Of a DNA stretch of 64,000 nucleotides, positions 14,701 to 28,746 are shown one piece after another; positions within the stretch are counted from its first letter, which is position 1, and every line of letters begins with the position of its first letter. Location: the NCBI GenBank assembly GCA_038496675.1, contig CM076652.1, positions 10,150,252 to 10,214,251 on the forward strand, written 5' to 3'. The notes under the pieces are model-generated. The model saw only the letters and a list, made by a program, of their open reading frames with translations, made no database searches and was not told the DNA's origin. Source of the stretch: Rachycentron canadum (lineage: Eukaryota; Chordata; Actinopteri; Carangiformes; Rachycentridae). The position numbers and the translations under genes were made by a program.

Positions 14701-15550
14701 TTTCCATCTGCCAAGCCTCAAAAACACACACACACACGCACACACACAAACAAGAACTTGCATGGAGCAGAGTTTTCCAGCAGGAGCCCAATTTGTGTTT
14801 GGGCTCACTTACGCTATTATATTGGTCCAGTATGATCTCAGCTCAGACTGAGGCTAAATGTCTGTGTCTGTCTGTTTGTAGGTGGGATTTTGTGTTTGTG
14901 TGTGTGTATGTGTGACTGAATGTGATTGCACTGATGTGCATGTGTGCATGGATGCATGCAAAATGTGCATGTGTGTTATATCCATGTTCGCATGTGCGGC
15001 GGGGGCTGCACATATATTTGGGCGTGTGTGTGTTTGTGTGTGAGTGCGTGGGGCTGCCAGTGTGTCTGACAGGAGAGCAGAGGTCATGCTAAGGTTGGGA
15101 TGAAGTCAGAATGTAATTATGCTTCAATGAACCAAAGGGGAAGTAATAAAGACCAGCTGCATGTTGTGTGACTCTTAAAGTTCCACTTAAAGCAAGCTGC
15201 ACATTCTCTCTGCTCTCCCGCACTGTGCTGAGAAGGGGAATACACGGTATGTTAATGCTTCTGCCTCGAAAAAGGGATACAAGGAGAGTTTAGAAAAATA
15301 CACACACACACTCGCACACACAGAGACATTATTAAAAAGCACAGCGTCAGCAGCAAATAAAGAGATAATAAAAATGGGCAAAATATTTCCTCTCACATTC
15401 TAATGGGGCAGGGTTGCCAAGGTGACCTGGCGTGCAGCCAGAGACAGAGATGGTCACTGAGTGCATATATGGGAGGAAAATGGGGGTAGGAAGGGAGGGC
15501 GACACACCAGGTGGTTTCACTCGGGTGATCCAGTCTCGACTGCCTGTGTC

Positions 15551-15574
15551 AAAAAAAAAAAAAAAAAAAAAAAA
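15551..15574. repeat. A24 homopolymer
   Basis: Uninterrupted run of 24 A followed by a purine-rich stretch (GAAGTGAAGGGAAAG). It could be a degraded retroposon tail, but nothing recognisable precedes it. Confidence 0.9.
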
Positions 15575-15743
15575 GAAGTGAAGGGAAAGAAAAAAACATC
15601 AACTGGCCTGTCAAAAACAAGAGGGAAAAAAGGAGAGCTTTATCTTCCCCTGAATGAGCCTCCCTCGTTTCTCTCTCCCTCCTGTGATTTTTCCCTCTCT
15701 TTTCTCTCCCTCTCTACTTTGCTTATATCCTAAATAGTTCTCA

Positions 15744-15795
15744 TTCTCTTTCCTTTCTTTCTTTCTCTCTCTCTCTTTCTCTCTCTCTCTTTCAT
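15744..15795. repeat. (CTTT)/(CT)n pyrimidine tract
   Basis: Pyrimidine-only tract mixing CTTT and CT units on the plus strand. Confidence 0.9.
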
Positions 15796-17693
15796 CATCC
15801 TCTCCCCATCTGTCTCACTCAGACATTTTTTCCAGGACCTGCCATCCATCGATACCGTATCCACCAACAGTAGCCCACCAGTGCCTTGCAGAGAGCCCCT
15901 GAGGAAGGTGGGAAGCTGGGGGAGGGCCTCCAGGGGAGACCTGCAGGGTACAGGGTGATACGGGTGAGCTGAAGGGGGGGTCATAAGCCATACTTACCTG
16001 ATAACCACAGCGGTTATATCTGATGATGCATAGGAGGAAAATTACACTTCATATCCAGTACAATAGACATGGAGAAATAGGTCAGGAATTTAAACACGCA
16101 TATTGTAATAACAACAATAATGAAGGTTTATATTGGAATTTTTTTTTTTTTTTTTTTACTCAGTCATTTAAAACAAGAGAGCAAGATGCAAACAAAAATG
16201 CTGATAAAATGTCATCAAAAAATAGTAATATCAGGGGCAATTAGGCAAGAACGATAAGTCAGAATTAATCACAGATTGCTGCCTCAACTGTACGTTATTA
16301 TAACCTAAAAAAGAAAATGTCATGACACTGATTGCATGTGTTACAATTGTTTTTAAAATCGGAGAAATGCTGTATGCTCTCTTAAATGTATTGTTCCTGT
16401 TGAATTGTTAGGAGTATTTATTGGTTTTTTTTGTTGTTTTATGGTTTATTTTCATGATAAAAATGTAAATTTCTTTATTTTCTCTGGCACACTTTATGAC
16501 AACAAAAGTCATAAGGTGTGCCTCTCTTTTATACATATTTTTGTTATTATTAAAGCAACATTAAACACAAACAGTGAAACAATGGCTTTAAACTTCTCCT
16601 GAGTTTATGCTTACATTGTTGTATAAGATCTCCTTGTAATGCATGGCTTACAGGGTCCCATGAAAGTATTTATGAGTTATTGGGAACTTATATGAAAGAG
16701 GACGAGAGGTACAGCCTGGCTCTCACAGCTCAGCTTGCTGGAAAAAAAAATTGCTTGGATTCCATGAGCTTCCCAGGGAAAACAAGCAGGACTTTATCAG
16801 GGAAAGTACAAGTCACTAGGTCCTGATGTGGCAACTGGAGGCTGCTGTCAGAAGTGAGCTACGTTAACAGATACTCAGCAGTCACCAGTCATCCCCGAAA
16901 CATGTGGTTCCTGTAAAAACAACCCACAACCCCCCATGAACCCCTGCCACAATCCAGTCACACTGCCCAGAGAGGGATGTGTTTTTTCCTGAGGGTGTCC
17001 CCCTTGGGTATGATGTATGCGTGAGCGAGGGCGTGTGTTTGAGTGTGTGCACGCGTAACACAGGGGCTGGTCATTATTTTGGTGTCGAGGTCCTCACCAC
17101 CACCACTGCAACTGGTATTCATTTAGATGAGACTCAGTCAGTGAGTTGTGCTGTTTATTGGACAATGGTTTGTGCCAGTCTTGTCCAGCTGAGCCATTAA
17201 ATGGAAAAGTGGAAACATTTATATTACAGTTTGTTTTTTTTTTTTCAGGAATTTCCTTTTGTTATAGATCCTGTGCAGAAAGGCAGGGATGACTGGAAAT
17301 GAGGGGAATTGAAACAAAGGTCCCACTGTACATGGGACCAACTGGGAAGATCACTCAATAAACATCTTAACCTCTGCTTTTTAGCTAATAAAATAGGGAT
17401 CTCATAGAGATTCAAGACAAAATTACATAACTAATAACGAATTACAAGCCACTAGCCATGGTTTGTGCTTCTCGTGTATTATCGTCGCGCTCGTGTTAGA
17501 GCATAGTTGTTTTTTTTAGCAACGTCAGTATTTTTTTAAATAAAGAAAAGAAAGAATACCAAACACATGTAAATTTGTTTTAAACCATTATTACTATTAT
17601 TGTAAGAAAACAGAAGGTGACAGAACACAATATAGATATAGTAAATATAAGGGCAAGTCAATGTCAGCATCAAAACAATGTTCAACTGTTAAA

Positions 17694-17706
17694 GCCCTCT
17701 AGTGGC
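17694..17706. promoter_or_regulatory. CTCF-like core
   Basis: GCCCTCTAGTGGC agrees with the reverse-complement CTCF core (CCCCCTGGTGGC-type) at most informative positions. Sequence match only. Confidence 0.25.
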
Positions 17707-20633
17707 AGTAGTAGCAACTGCAGCTGTCCTATATGGAGGATAGTCATTTCGGGCTACCTCGTTGGAGTTGCAACTTGGCTAAATGGCTGAAAAATTTTAT
17801 TGCACAATACACTGATTAATTTTTTTATCCACATGATTAACTCAGTCATTAAGGATTCAGGATTTACCTTCATAACACTAGTAAGTTCGATTAACACCTT
17901 ATCAAAGATGGCCTGGTATTTATTTTTCAGGACACAGAATGCTTATCTGTGTGGTTTGAATGTGCTAATAAAAAAAGAGAGGCACAAACTGAGGTTATTA
18001 GGCCAGGGATAGTTTAACCACATTATCTACAATAAATAATTGTTCTCTTTTACTGTTACTACACTGTAAATTTAAACCTAAATTTTATTTTAAGATTTTG
18101 CTGACATTTATTTGGTATTGTTGGGACAAGTTTAACAAGATAGTTAAAGATAGATAATGATGATGATGATAGATAACCCATCAAAGCAAACATGAAAACG
18201 CGAGCAAACTCTTCCTTTCAATTCGAGTTTGCATTCATATACTCTGCTTCCAGTCAGTCAAAAGAAATAATAAACAACTTTAAACTGTAAAATGTGTCTT
18301 AATTTTAATCAAATCATTTACAGGACAAACTGTGAAATGACTGGTGTTAATAGTTGCAGGGATGTGGTTTAAGTTCATGCAGGAGGATAGGGTGTGACAC
18401 TTTATGCCTGAATGAATTTTGAAGGTCATTCCAAATATTAGTGAATCAGGAAGAAGAATTTGTCAAGGCCGATGGAAGGCAACCAGGTCGCTGCAAGGAA
18501 GTGGAAGCGAAGGGCTCTATAGTAGCAACATGAACTCAGCAACTATTATGTCCATGATTTTCCATTTAACCTGTGACACTGCTCTGAACAGGGAACACAC
18601 TGGCATGCCAGAAAGTCACAAAAATACATTTCATACTTTGTCTTGGCAGTGATGCTTCATTTTACAGCTTTCACTTCTCCAAGTACGTGACAATCCAGAG
18701 CCATGAAGTAGTAAACACATCCTTTTGGAAAACTCAACACCTCTCCGCACAATAGAGCTATAGTAGAAAAAAACACAATCTTGGAAAGCCAAACAACACA
18801 CTGAAGCAAAAAAACACACACCTCCTGAAAAACACATCAGGCTAAAAAAAAAAGCATTGGACAAAAACACATCCTGTCTCATTTAAACCTCACTGACCCA
18901 GCCGCTGACAAAAGCATATGGTAGGTTGATGTCAGGGTTGGCATCCTGGGGTACATGCCCAGGGAGGGAAAGAACGGGAACGGATGCAGGTGGGTCTCTA
19001 ACCCCTGGGCCACCCTACTATACCAAAGAGTTGTCTGCAAAGAGGAAATCCTCTTTGATAGCCACGAGAAATCAGGCTGCCTGAGCCCAAAATATCAAAT
19101 GAGTACATTTGACACAGCTCAAGCCTGTGTGCACTAAGAGCTATTTCAGACTGACAATGGCACTGCAGCAAAAAAGCATAGGCTTCCTTAGCCATGTCAA
19201 TGAGACCACTGCTTTGGTGCAGTCAAAGAGCCTCTATTGAAGACAAAAACACTCAGAGACAAAGAGGTTGGTCCTACTTTGATTTTTCTGCAGCACAATG
19301 TAAAATCAACCAGGAATACCCTGTATCAGTAATCCAGCAACGGGCAAATACATTGAGAGAAACCACCTAGTTTTAGAACAAAATAATTGCTGCTGTGGCA
19401 ACTTTCCAGAGTTGTTCAATCTTGTTGTGCATACACAGCTGTGCAGCGTCATTTATAAGGCTTTAGGCTGTTGCATACTTCATATCTTTTACCTGTACCC
19501 TGTAGCAACATGCTCACAACAATGCAGTCAGTCACATTGTGTTACCTATTGTTGGTCTAAAGGAAAAAAAACTAACAACCAATGAACAGTACTCAGGAGG
19601 TTCTGATTACAAACAGAAAGAGAGAATCCAGCAGTCATATCCATAATTGGCCAGATGAGCATTGGTATGATACTGTGTGTCATGTATGTGCAGCTCCACT
19701 GCATGTTTGGAAATCACAGTAATTCCAATATAGTTGGAAATGTGTTTTAAAGGTGGTGAACAATGCTTGACAAACATATTTAAGCATTTACAGGACGCCC
19801 CTGATTCCAGTTAAAAAACATGCAAGGATACACCAAACACAGCTGTAAGACACCACAGATACACTAACAAAAACGTAGGTTTTCATGCTAAGTAAAAATC
19901 CTTATGAACTTTCACCCAGATGGAGGGAGGCTATAAAATAAAATATCCATACAATTGATGCTCTCTTTGTCCATACACTATCCATTCGCTCTATATCATA
20001 CAAACACATTCACACTCACATACAAAAATGTTACAACATACACAAAGGCTAATAATCCCACTCCTCTTCTACCTAATGGGCCACATTAATCAAGAATAGC
20101 CAGTATGTAAAACATGGGGCCATTAAGGAATTCAGGGCCAAAAAATGTATTTAACAAATAGCATCTGCCAAATGTTTTCATTAACCTCTCAATTCAATGC
20201 AAGCTTGCAGCTGAAATGTGTTTCATTGCATACATTAAAAATCCTCTCTGTATAAATGTGTTAGTATTTTCCTTGATAAATGGAAGCCCACTGAGCGGTG
20301 GTCCACACCATAGTCGAGTTAAGATGAGGACACAGAGTGGCTGATGCCTAAAACCAAACCAAAACCCCCGAGAGTCCCCCAACTCCACTATAAACCCTGT
20401 CAGAGATTTGTTTGAGGAGTTAGTGTGTGCATGTGTGTGTATTTGCGAGTATGTATATGTGAGCGTCCCACCCCACATTTTACAAAGTTCTGCCAAACAC
20501 AGATCCATGTAAGGTCATTAGCCCACCTCGAACGTCTCTGCTTTGTGTCTTAATGGCAACTTCCCAAACACTCAGCTCCTCTCTTCACAGGCTTCCCACA
20601 ACTCAGATCAACACTCTGTGTTTCATGTACACA

Positions 20634-20690
20634 CGCACACACACGCACACACACACACACACAGCTAAGCTAAGACCCACACACACACAC
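20634..20690. repeat. interrupted (CA)n microsatellite
   Basis: CA-rich run broken by CGCA and by a GCTAAGCTAAGACC insert. Confidence 0.85.
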
Positions 20691-21538
20691 ATATACAAAT
20701 ACAAATACAATACAACCTGGCTGTGATAGTGTCGGCGGCCTGGAGGAGCGCAGTCTATAAATAGTGGTGGGTATTATTTGTGTGGTGCCCATGAGGTAAA
20801 GTTATTTAAATTGACTTTCTTTACTACAATACCCTATGGCCCAATTTATTTTAAATGAAAAATTTCCTTTGAAGTTGCATTCTCTCTATATCAAGATTGT
20901 GATGTGTATTTTTTTTTTTTTTTACCCTGTTTGAGCTCATTTGTATTTTATAGCCTCAGCATGTGCTGGCAGTAAACCTTCCTACAGAATTTGAGACATG
21001 CAAAAACAACATCCATGTAACATCCATTACTTACATCCATTACTTACAAGCAATAGCATGGAATTCACTCAATGATACTGATGATTAAATGTCATTGAAC
21101 CTAAAGATAAAGAATGAGCACTGATGAACAAAAGGAGGAATCTTGAACTAAAACTTATGTGTGCAATTCTATAATGTAGGTGGGGTTTATGTACAACCAC
21201 ACTTCAGATGAGATTGTTGTATTGTTGACAACCAGAGATTAACCTGCTGTCATCAACTTTGCTCGCAGCAGGCAGCCATTTTCAGCAAACAAGACCTACT
21301 GTATGCTAACAGCTGGCAGACACAGTTAAGAGCTAACTAAAGAAAGTCAAGCATCTAGAAGATCCTCAGAAAAGTGAAAAACACTGTGAATACTGGACTC
21401 ACGAATGGCATGACAACGTTGCTCTATGTGCAATAAATGTGTAAACTAGCAATACTTTGCTCAAATGTTAGCCAGGACAACTTTAAGAAGGTAAGATAGT
21501 CAGGACTGTGTCTATCAGCTTGTTTTAGAGTTCCTCTT

Positions 21539-21551
21539 CCCTCTAGTGGCC
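21539..21551. promoter_or_regulatory. CTCF-like core
   Basis: CCCTCTAGTGGCC, the same core as at 17694 and in the same orientation. Sequence match only. Confidence 0.25.
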
Positions 21552-22884
21552 AAAGTTACATTACTGCAGTTATACCCAGGAGTTGGGATGTTACCAAATT
21601 CATTATGATGTCAGCTTTCGTTTGGAGAAATAACTAATAACCATTTGTATTTTTAGTTTTTAAAGTGACCTTGATATTGAGACGATCCATTCATGTTTAT
21701 TACAGTCGTTTAGAAGTGCAATAAATGGAGAGCTTACTGGCACTGGAAAAGGGAGTTGACCGTTTAGAGTCTTGTCTATTTGTCAGGAATACACAACCTC
21801 AGGGAATACGTGAGCTGTGTTACTGGATTGATCGATGCAGGCCAGCTCCTCTCACCTGCCACCAAACAGACACAAATTCTCAGCATCTAGTAAAGAGGAC
21901 ACGTGTTTGGACAGCCTTTGTGTGTGGCTTAAGGTCTGACAGTGTGTCCTGCCCCAGTAACAGTCTTGTAACACAGCTCCCTCTCATTCACTAGTATACT
22001 GGCTCTCCTGTAATGAAGTAGGAGCTGACTACATCACTATCGATAGGACAATCTTCTCTAAATAACAGCGATAGACAGAGATGAGATCACTTTCTGAGGA
22101 GGCTGTGGGAAGGTTGTGTTCTTTTTTGGAATCCAACTCTTGAGACAGGAGCCTGCTGTTTCTAAAATTCCTCCATGTTCACACCTTCATCATGGCATGG
22201 ACCTCTTTCGTCCTTGTCAGAATATATTTTGCTGACGTAACTCCGGTCCAACGCCTGTGCGGAATCATCACCGCATGTATTGTAGCAGCAGCTGTTTTTG
22301 TTTCAAAATTGATTAGGGTTTGAACCACACAAGGTTCCTCAGTGGGAGATTATCCTTGATATAGAAAATCATCCCGTTAATCCGCCAGTCTTAACAACAT
22401 ACCTATGCAATGAAACCAAATGGCAAAGTTGTTTTCAAGTGTTGCTGTTTTAGAGCACAGTTCTGCACTCATCACCTGCAGTGAATTTATTAGACCCCTG
22501 CATGGATGAGGTCAGTGTGTTTAAGGCAAGTGATATGCTGGGTATTTTAGTAACTGAAATACAGACACACACACACACAGAGTCACGTACACATGCATTT
22601 ACAGACACGTTTCCAAAGACATACACAGCATGTTCACACAGAAAAGATGCACACAGACAACTCTCACTCATTGCTTTCTCACATGCTCTGTCCCACTCGC
22701 TCTCGCACACACACACACACACAAACACACAGTATGACTCAGGCCAGCAGAATGTGTTTGCTGCCTGCTCAGCTCTCATCTGGAAGCTCCAGACATGAGA
22801 TAACATGGATCCAATGATGACTGTCTGTCTGACCGAAGGAAAACGACCCCCTGGGCTGAGTCCTGTTACCTAGTCCATGGCGCG

Positions 22885-22890
22885 CACACA

Positions 22891-22937
<47 letters not shown>

Positions 22938-22940
22938 ACA
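22885..22940. repeat. (CA)n microsatellite
   Basis: About 56 bp of CA repeat with two CATA interruptions, followed by ACTCACACA repeats. Confidence 0.95.
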
Positions 22941-24187
22941 ACTCACACAACTCACACAAACATTGATGTACACAAACAATCTCCAGCCAGCTCCATGGCA
23001 TATTCCATCTAATCCCAAACAATCACATGCGGCAGTGTGCGGTTGATCCATTGCATATGGCCAAGAGGAAATTTACACACGACAGCCATTCATTTACTTA
23101 GCTGTTTATCTATGATTAATCAGGGCACTACATCCTGTCACTTGTCTACAAAACAAGTCATATATCTGCAGGCTAATGGTGCAGCACGGTATTGTGTAAT
23201 GTTTAATGTCTGCTTCAATGGATTTATACACGTATAGATGGAGGATTTTAAAATGGGAAAGTCATATGTAAGTGGATCCCATGGAGAGCACTGGAATCTT
23301 GGACTATGTGGAGGTTGTGTTACGCCAAGGAAATGCCCCATGCACATGACACTTAACAAGAAGTTATATGTGTAATTAATGCAGTAGATGACCTGTATGT
23401 CAAGATATTTTAAAATGCTTTGACGTTCATTGGAGTACAGAGCCATTGCTAAGATCTGACAAATAGATTGGATTTAACCTTAACAGTACTGTAGTGCTTC
23501 AGCCGCCACATGTACACACACATGCACAAACCCTTAAAGATACAGTAAGTCACTGCTTTTGGGAGTAATGCATTGCAAGCTAAAGCTGTGTTATATGTTT
23601 AAAGACTACACACAAGCACCTGTGTTCCTAGATCACACGCATACTGTGTAAACCCTACGTATGCAAGTGTCCCATTACAGATATATCCATGTTATTTTAC
23701 CCCTTTGCAATTTCCTTCCTCAGCCAAATGCAACACAGTTTGGAAACTTAACATGGATCAGTTCCCATCATTGCCATAGTTGCCATTTTCATAGCGTTAG
23801 ATTTTTCCAGAGTGGAGAACTTCTGTTTGTTTTTACTGCTACTGTCACACATTCAGCTGCCCTGCAACCTGGTTCAAACTGCCAAACCTGACAGAGCTCC
23901 TTTGTATCATAAAACTGGCACATAAACTGTACATAGTACATACTTCACATGAATACACAACTTCACCTGAACTTATGGAAATGTACATTCTCTTGCCTTA
24001 ATGACGGATAACAAAGGTGTCCCCTCAAACACACGTAAACACACAAAATTGCACACACCCCTGACAGTAAGAAGGTGAGCTGGTTCCTTTACATCAGAGT
24101 TTCCTCGCGTCCGCCTTGTTGGGAAATAATAAGTAGCATTTAACAGGCACAAAAGGAAACACAGAGAGAGAAAAAGATGGAGTGAGT

Positions 24188-24226
24188 GAGAGGGAGAGGG
24201 AGAGGGAGAGGGAGAGGGAGAGAGAG
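24188..24226. repeat. (GGGAGA)n tandem repeat
   Basis: About five near-perfect 6-bp GAGGGA units, flanked by GAGTGA and GAGA sequence. Confidence 0.9.
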
Positions 24227-27200
24227 CAGCCGCCGTGTCCACTCACACAAAGAGTGTGTTTGAGCGCCAGCCTTGCAGATGGAGCAAGTGAGTGCGCAAT
24301 AACAACGCTGATGACTGATATTTCTTTAACACTGGAGCCTATTCCTCCACATGGAAAAGAGCAGCAGAAGAGAAGGAGGAGGGGCGTTGGGGTGGCTGGG
24401 GAGAAAAAAAATACTGTATTCACCTGATGCCAGACCATAACATTATGACCCAATCCCTGTTATGTTTACTGGTGGGGAACACTCAGTGATGCAGGAAGCA
24501 GCTATAACATTGTTTTTCCCTCCTGTTAAAAAGCCTGTGTTCTAGTAAAACTTTGGGGGGTTCAAACCCACAGCTCCCCTCAATCTTCTTGCAGGGGGAA
24601 AGCTGAGTCACCTGAGTCCGCCTCTGCCCTCTAGCTCTCTCCATCTATCCATCCTTCTTTCTTTTTCTTCTTTCTCTTCATTTCCTTTCTCTACGTTTGG
24701 AAGTGGCCACAGACTACAGAAAATTTGAGCCAAAAAAAAGACAAAATTATATTTTTATTGCAAATGTACTAACTGTAATGGATCCATAATGTAACCCACA
24801 GGAGACCCTGCTTTCACACACTAAGTGGGCCAGAGATGTATATAGCAGATTCTCTTGAATGAGAAAATGGTCTCAGACTTTTGGACTCCACTGTACATTG
24901 AAACACAAGCAAGCATCTATTGTAATTTTGCTTATACCGTGCTGTTATGTAAGATGGTTTTAAGACTCGTAGGCTGACTGAGAGAGAGGTCAGAGAAATA
25001 TAATAGACTGCCTCTTTTGTTGAGTCATTTGGTGGGTCACGGGCTTCCTTCTCAAGATGCCATCAACACAACAGAGGGATCTTTCACACAAACAGATATT
25101 ATGTTACAGGAACAACAACTGAGAACAGAAGGGGGAAGGAGGGGGAAAAAAAGGGCCATGATCATAACAAGGCCAAGGCAAGATGGATCTTTTGTTGTCT
25201 GGATGAGGACGTCGCAGAGAAAACTTTTTAATTACAAATAGATTAGACCACTGTTGTTGTGTGGTCTCTGTGTAAACTCCCTTAATATTTTGTTTTGAGA
25301 CTTGTGTGGATTCCTTCCCTTTTGTTTGTCTTCAGGAGACCCAGGAATCTCTCTGCAATGAGGGCCAGTGCAGATTTGTGTACAAGAAAGAGAGACAGAG
25401 AAAAAAGAAAAAAGGGAGGGAGAGGGAAAGCGGGCCATCGCTTAGGCCTGAGTGCACATGCGCCCTAAACTGGTGCACTTTTGCACCAGCAGCCAAACTT
25501 GCCTGGGTGTTACACTAACTGTACACTTAAGCACTAACAACAGTTCCAGTCACTCCAGAACCACAGATGAAGTGTCAGACTGGAACCACGCACGCACAAA
25601 CAGGGCATCTACCCCACCGCCCACCCCCCTCCCGAACTGCCTGTGACTCGGGTCCAGCTCCCAGGGCTGTGGGCTGATGTTGTTATTGTTGTTTTTCGTG
25701 CTGAGAACAGGAGTCCCAGCCAAAACGTACTCCTGTTACAATAACAAGACCTGGAGGGCCCCTGCTCTGCTCTATGCTGGACTTTATTGGTACAGGGGAG
25801 CACCAACAATGATGTCTGTGGACAATCAACAACCAATTTGCTAAGAGGTGGGATGGGAGATCAGCCAGAGACTGTTCTTTTTCTTTGTCTTTCCTCAGGC
25901 ACTGCGTCTCTGTCACTGTTAGACAATCATCTTTGCTTCCTTCCTTCCTTGTGTGTCATCGTCCACCAAACGAGATTATGTTGGAGGCTGTCTAACATGC
26001 ACGCAAGACAATTGCGGCAAATCTCAGTATATAAAAACTTGGATGTGCAGACACAAGTATAGAAATGAGTATGAGACACATAAATGTGTTCTCCACACCA
26101 CATACTCATACACACTGTATGTTCCACATCCACACAGAACTATAGATGTGTGTCAAAAATTGCACAAAATTCACAGTTTGATGCATATTGTCATTTTTGG
26201 ATTGTACATTTATTGGTCAAAACCACCAGTAGCTCATGGGCCATGATTCTTGTTGTAAATATAAAATATTAAGGCAGACTTTTTATGCATAAACATAATA
26301 GGTAATCTAAAAAAAATTTAATTCAATATAAATAGAATACATATCCAACTTTAGCTCTGAGAGTAGGTGTGCGTAAAAGAGAATACAGGCTCAAACATTA
26401 TGAGCATGCATTACGGTCTGTTTTCTTCTTTTGCCTCTTTTCTTGCAAACAGCAATAAAAACTCCAGCTGGCTGTTGCTCTGGTCTGGCCTGTATGACCT
26501 CTGACTCTGGCATCCTTTCCTATGGTCTGGATGTTGGTTCTCAGTCTTAATGGGATCTACTTCTCATCTTCAAGCGTTGCACTAACTGCAAGCAATCAAA
26601 ACGACTCCATAGAGACTCTTGTTTATTGTGTGTATTGACCATACTTAAGATGTCCGCTACTCAAAGTGGCTTCAAATGGCACAATTCTACCTGATCTGGA
26701 TGGTGTCTGAATGGTTGGCCACCAGTCTACATCCATTTGATGTAGACCATTTGTAACCATTTGTTTCATGAGACATATCAAACCTCAAGTCTGGTGCGAA
26801 TCACTTTGGGAGACCAGTTTGCAAGCTTTCTGTTAATGTGGTTGACAAAAGGGTTACTGGTGCAGATGGCAGGGATTAGGATGGTAGTGGAACCCCTCAG
26901 ACCCCGCTATGCCCCCACATACTGGGGAAAGCCCATTCATTCCATCAAAACTATTTACATAACTCCATGGAGAAAATTGGCCCGTAGCAGTTAGCTTTTC
27001 CATGTGCTCCACACAGTGGAGATGCTGTTACGATAATTGTCCTCTTACACGAGCAGAGTGCATATACAGTAGAGTATTTACAGTAAGAAAATAAAGACAG
27101 GAGGAACAGTGAGAGGGAGAGAAGAAAAAAGGAGAGAGAGAGAAAGAGAAAACTGCTGATCAGGATAGAGAGTGGGGTTCCACGGATATTCCCCCAACAC

Positions 27201-27542
27201 AAACACATCCCGTGTTGATTTTTGTCATTTTCTTGGCTCTATGAAGTACAGTAGTTGGCAGAACAGTAAGCTCTCTGATGGTTTGTATGACTGGCTGTCA
27301 TAGACTTAGAGGTGGCTTCCCGCTGCCTCAGCGTAAGCCCCTTTCCCTCCCTCTGTGGTGACCCTCGCCTCTCTTGTACGTACTCTCTCTCCCGTACTTT
27401 TCCTCATTCACTCGTCTGCCATTTTTTCTCTTTCTCTACTCTCCAACCCAGTTGAAAATACAATCAACCTGGGCCCAGTTGTGCTGCCTGCTACACCTAC
27501 TGCCCAGCTGGCATTCATTGTTTGCAATTATTTCCAAAGATG

Positions 27543-27586
27543 TGTGTTTGACAGTGTGCGTAGTTGTGTTTGACAGTGTGCGTAGT
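27543..27586. repeat. 22-bp direct tandem duplication
   Basis: Two identical adjacent copies of TGTGTTTGACAGTGTGCG followed by TAGT, with the next bases diverging immediately. Confidence 0.9.
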
Positions 27587-28312
27587 TGTATACGTGCAAA
27601 CTAGCTTGTACATTTCTGCAGCCTTGCACATGTGTCTCGGGGTGCAAATGTGTCCACACATCTGAGCATAAACACATTTTCTGTGCATTTTATGGTCAGC
27701 AGAAAATCAGGCAGCCTGGGGAAACCATGGAAGGACACGGGTCTGAGCAGGTCCAATTATTGAGAACAATCCATCAATATGCAGAGTAAGTCCTGGAGCA
27801 GGCTCAGCAGAAAAGCATGGCAAAAAAAGTGAAAGCTGAAAAAAATGCGGTTCTTACGAGGAGGGAGAGAAAAATCTGTCTTTACAATCCCCCTGTTTCG
27901 GCTTGCCAACTTTCTGCTGGCTGTTGGTAGTGCGGAAATGAGAGCGTGCTAGATTCTCCCCTCCCGAGAATAACACAAACCCCTCAAAGCTCAAATCAAA
28001 CACACAATCCACGTCACAGGAAACCATTTTGAAGCGTAAAACCTCCCAATGGGAGCTCCATTTGAATGCTGCGGGTATGCGCTGCCTTCCTCGCCCCCTG
28101 CGCCTCCCCCTCTCTCCCCTCCCGCTCTCTCAAGGCTTCAACCACAACCTAACCCGAACCACACCACCTCTCAGACGACAAGACTCCCTTTCTCTCACTC
28201 CCTGTCCATTTCCCCCTTTATGTCTTTTCTTTTTTTCTTTGTTGTTCTTCTTTGCCTCTCTCTCTGTCACTGCACTATAATTTCATCATCAACTATTACA
28301 AAGAAGATGATG

Positions 28313-28320
28313 AGATAGAG

Positions 28321-28380
<60 letters not shown>
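28313..28380. repeat. (GATA)n microsatellite
   Basis: About 15 perfect AGAT/GATA units at 28321-28380, with an imperfect AGATAGAG leader. GATA tetranucleotides of this kind are often highly length-polymorphic. Confidence 0.97.
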
Positions 28381-28746
28381 TTTATGATGATGATTATCAG
28401 GTTAAGGGTCATGAGCCAGCCTTCACTGTTGAATCCCCCACCTCCGTCCCCACCCCCCTACAATCCCACACACCACCACCACCTCAAACCTCAACCACAA
28501 CCTCTTGTACCCCCATCCTGCTCTCCTTGCTTCTCTAAACCACCTCTTTCCCCTCACCCTCCTCTCTGCCTGGCATTTGAAACGCAGAGGTCAGGAGGGC
28601 ATATGGGAGGCAATCACAGTAGTTTGTTTTGGCTCTCTCACCCCCACACCAAGTCCTTGGCTGTGCAGGAGCAATGCCGCCACCTTGCCTGCTTGCTGCC
28701 TGGGAAACAAACACATCCTTAATCACCCAGAGGCCCTGTATCCGCC

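Larger units (their letters stand above)
5770..28310. other. intergenic DNA, gene-poor
   Basis: About 22.5 kb in which I can support no exon. Open frames are short, overlap on both strands, and show no family resemblance. Noted items are a perfect hairpin at 9347-9373, CA-type tracts near 14727-14748, 20637-20690 and 22885-22940, an A24 run at 15551-15574, a T19 run at 16139-16157, a perfect 5' splice-site-like 11-mer on the minus strand at 15990-16000, CTCF-like cores at 17694-17706 and 21539-21550, a GGGAGA-type repeat at 24188-24226, a hairpin at 25470-25489, and a 22-bp direct duplication at 27543-27586. The rest shows nothing recognisable. Confidence 0.5.

Noticed and set aside
15990..16030. 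U1 snRNA gene or pseudogene
   Set aside because: Only the first 11 bases agree with U1. The following sequence does not.
24557..24577. tRNA-like B box (GGTTCAAACC)
   Set aside because: The T-stem does not pair, and no A box or cloverleaf can be formed upstream.
25306..25518. Possible cysteine-containing exon after a TTTGTCTTCAG acceptor
   Set aside because: It runs into a Lys/Arg-Glu low-complexity purine tract, and no partner exon or family was found.
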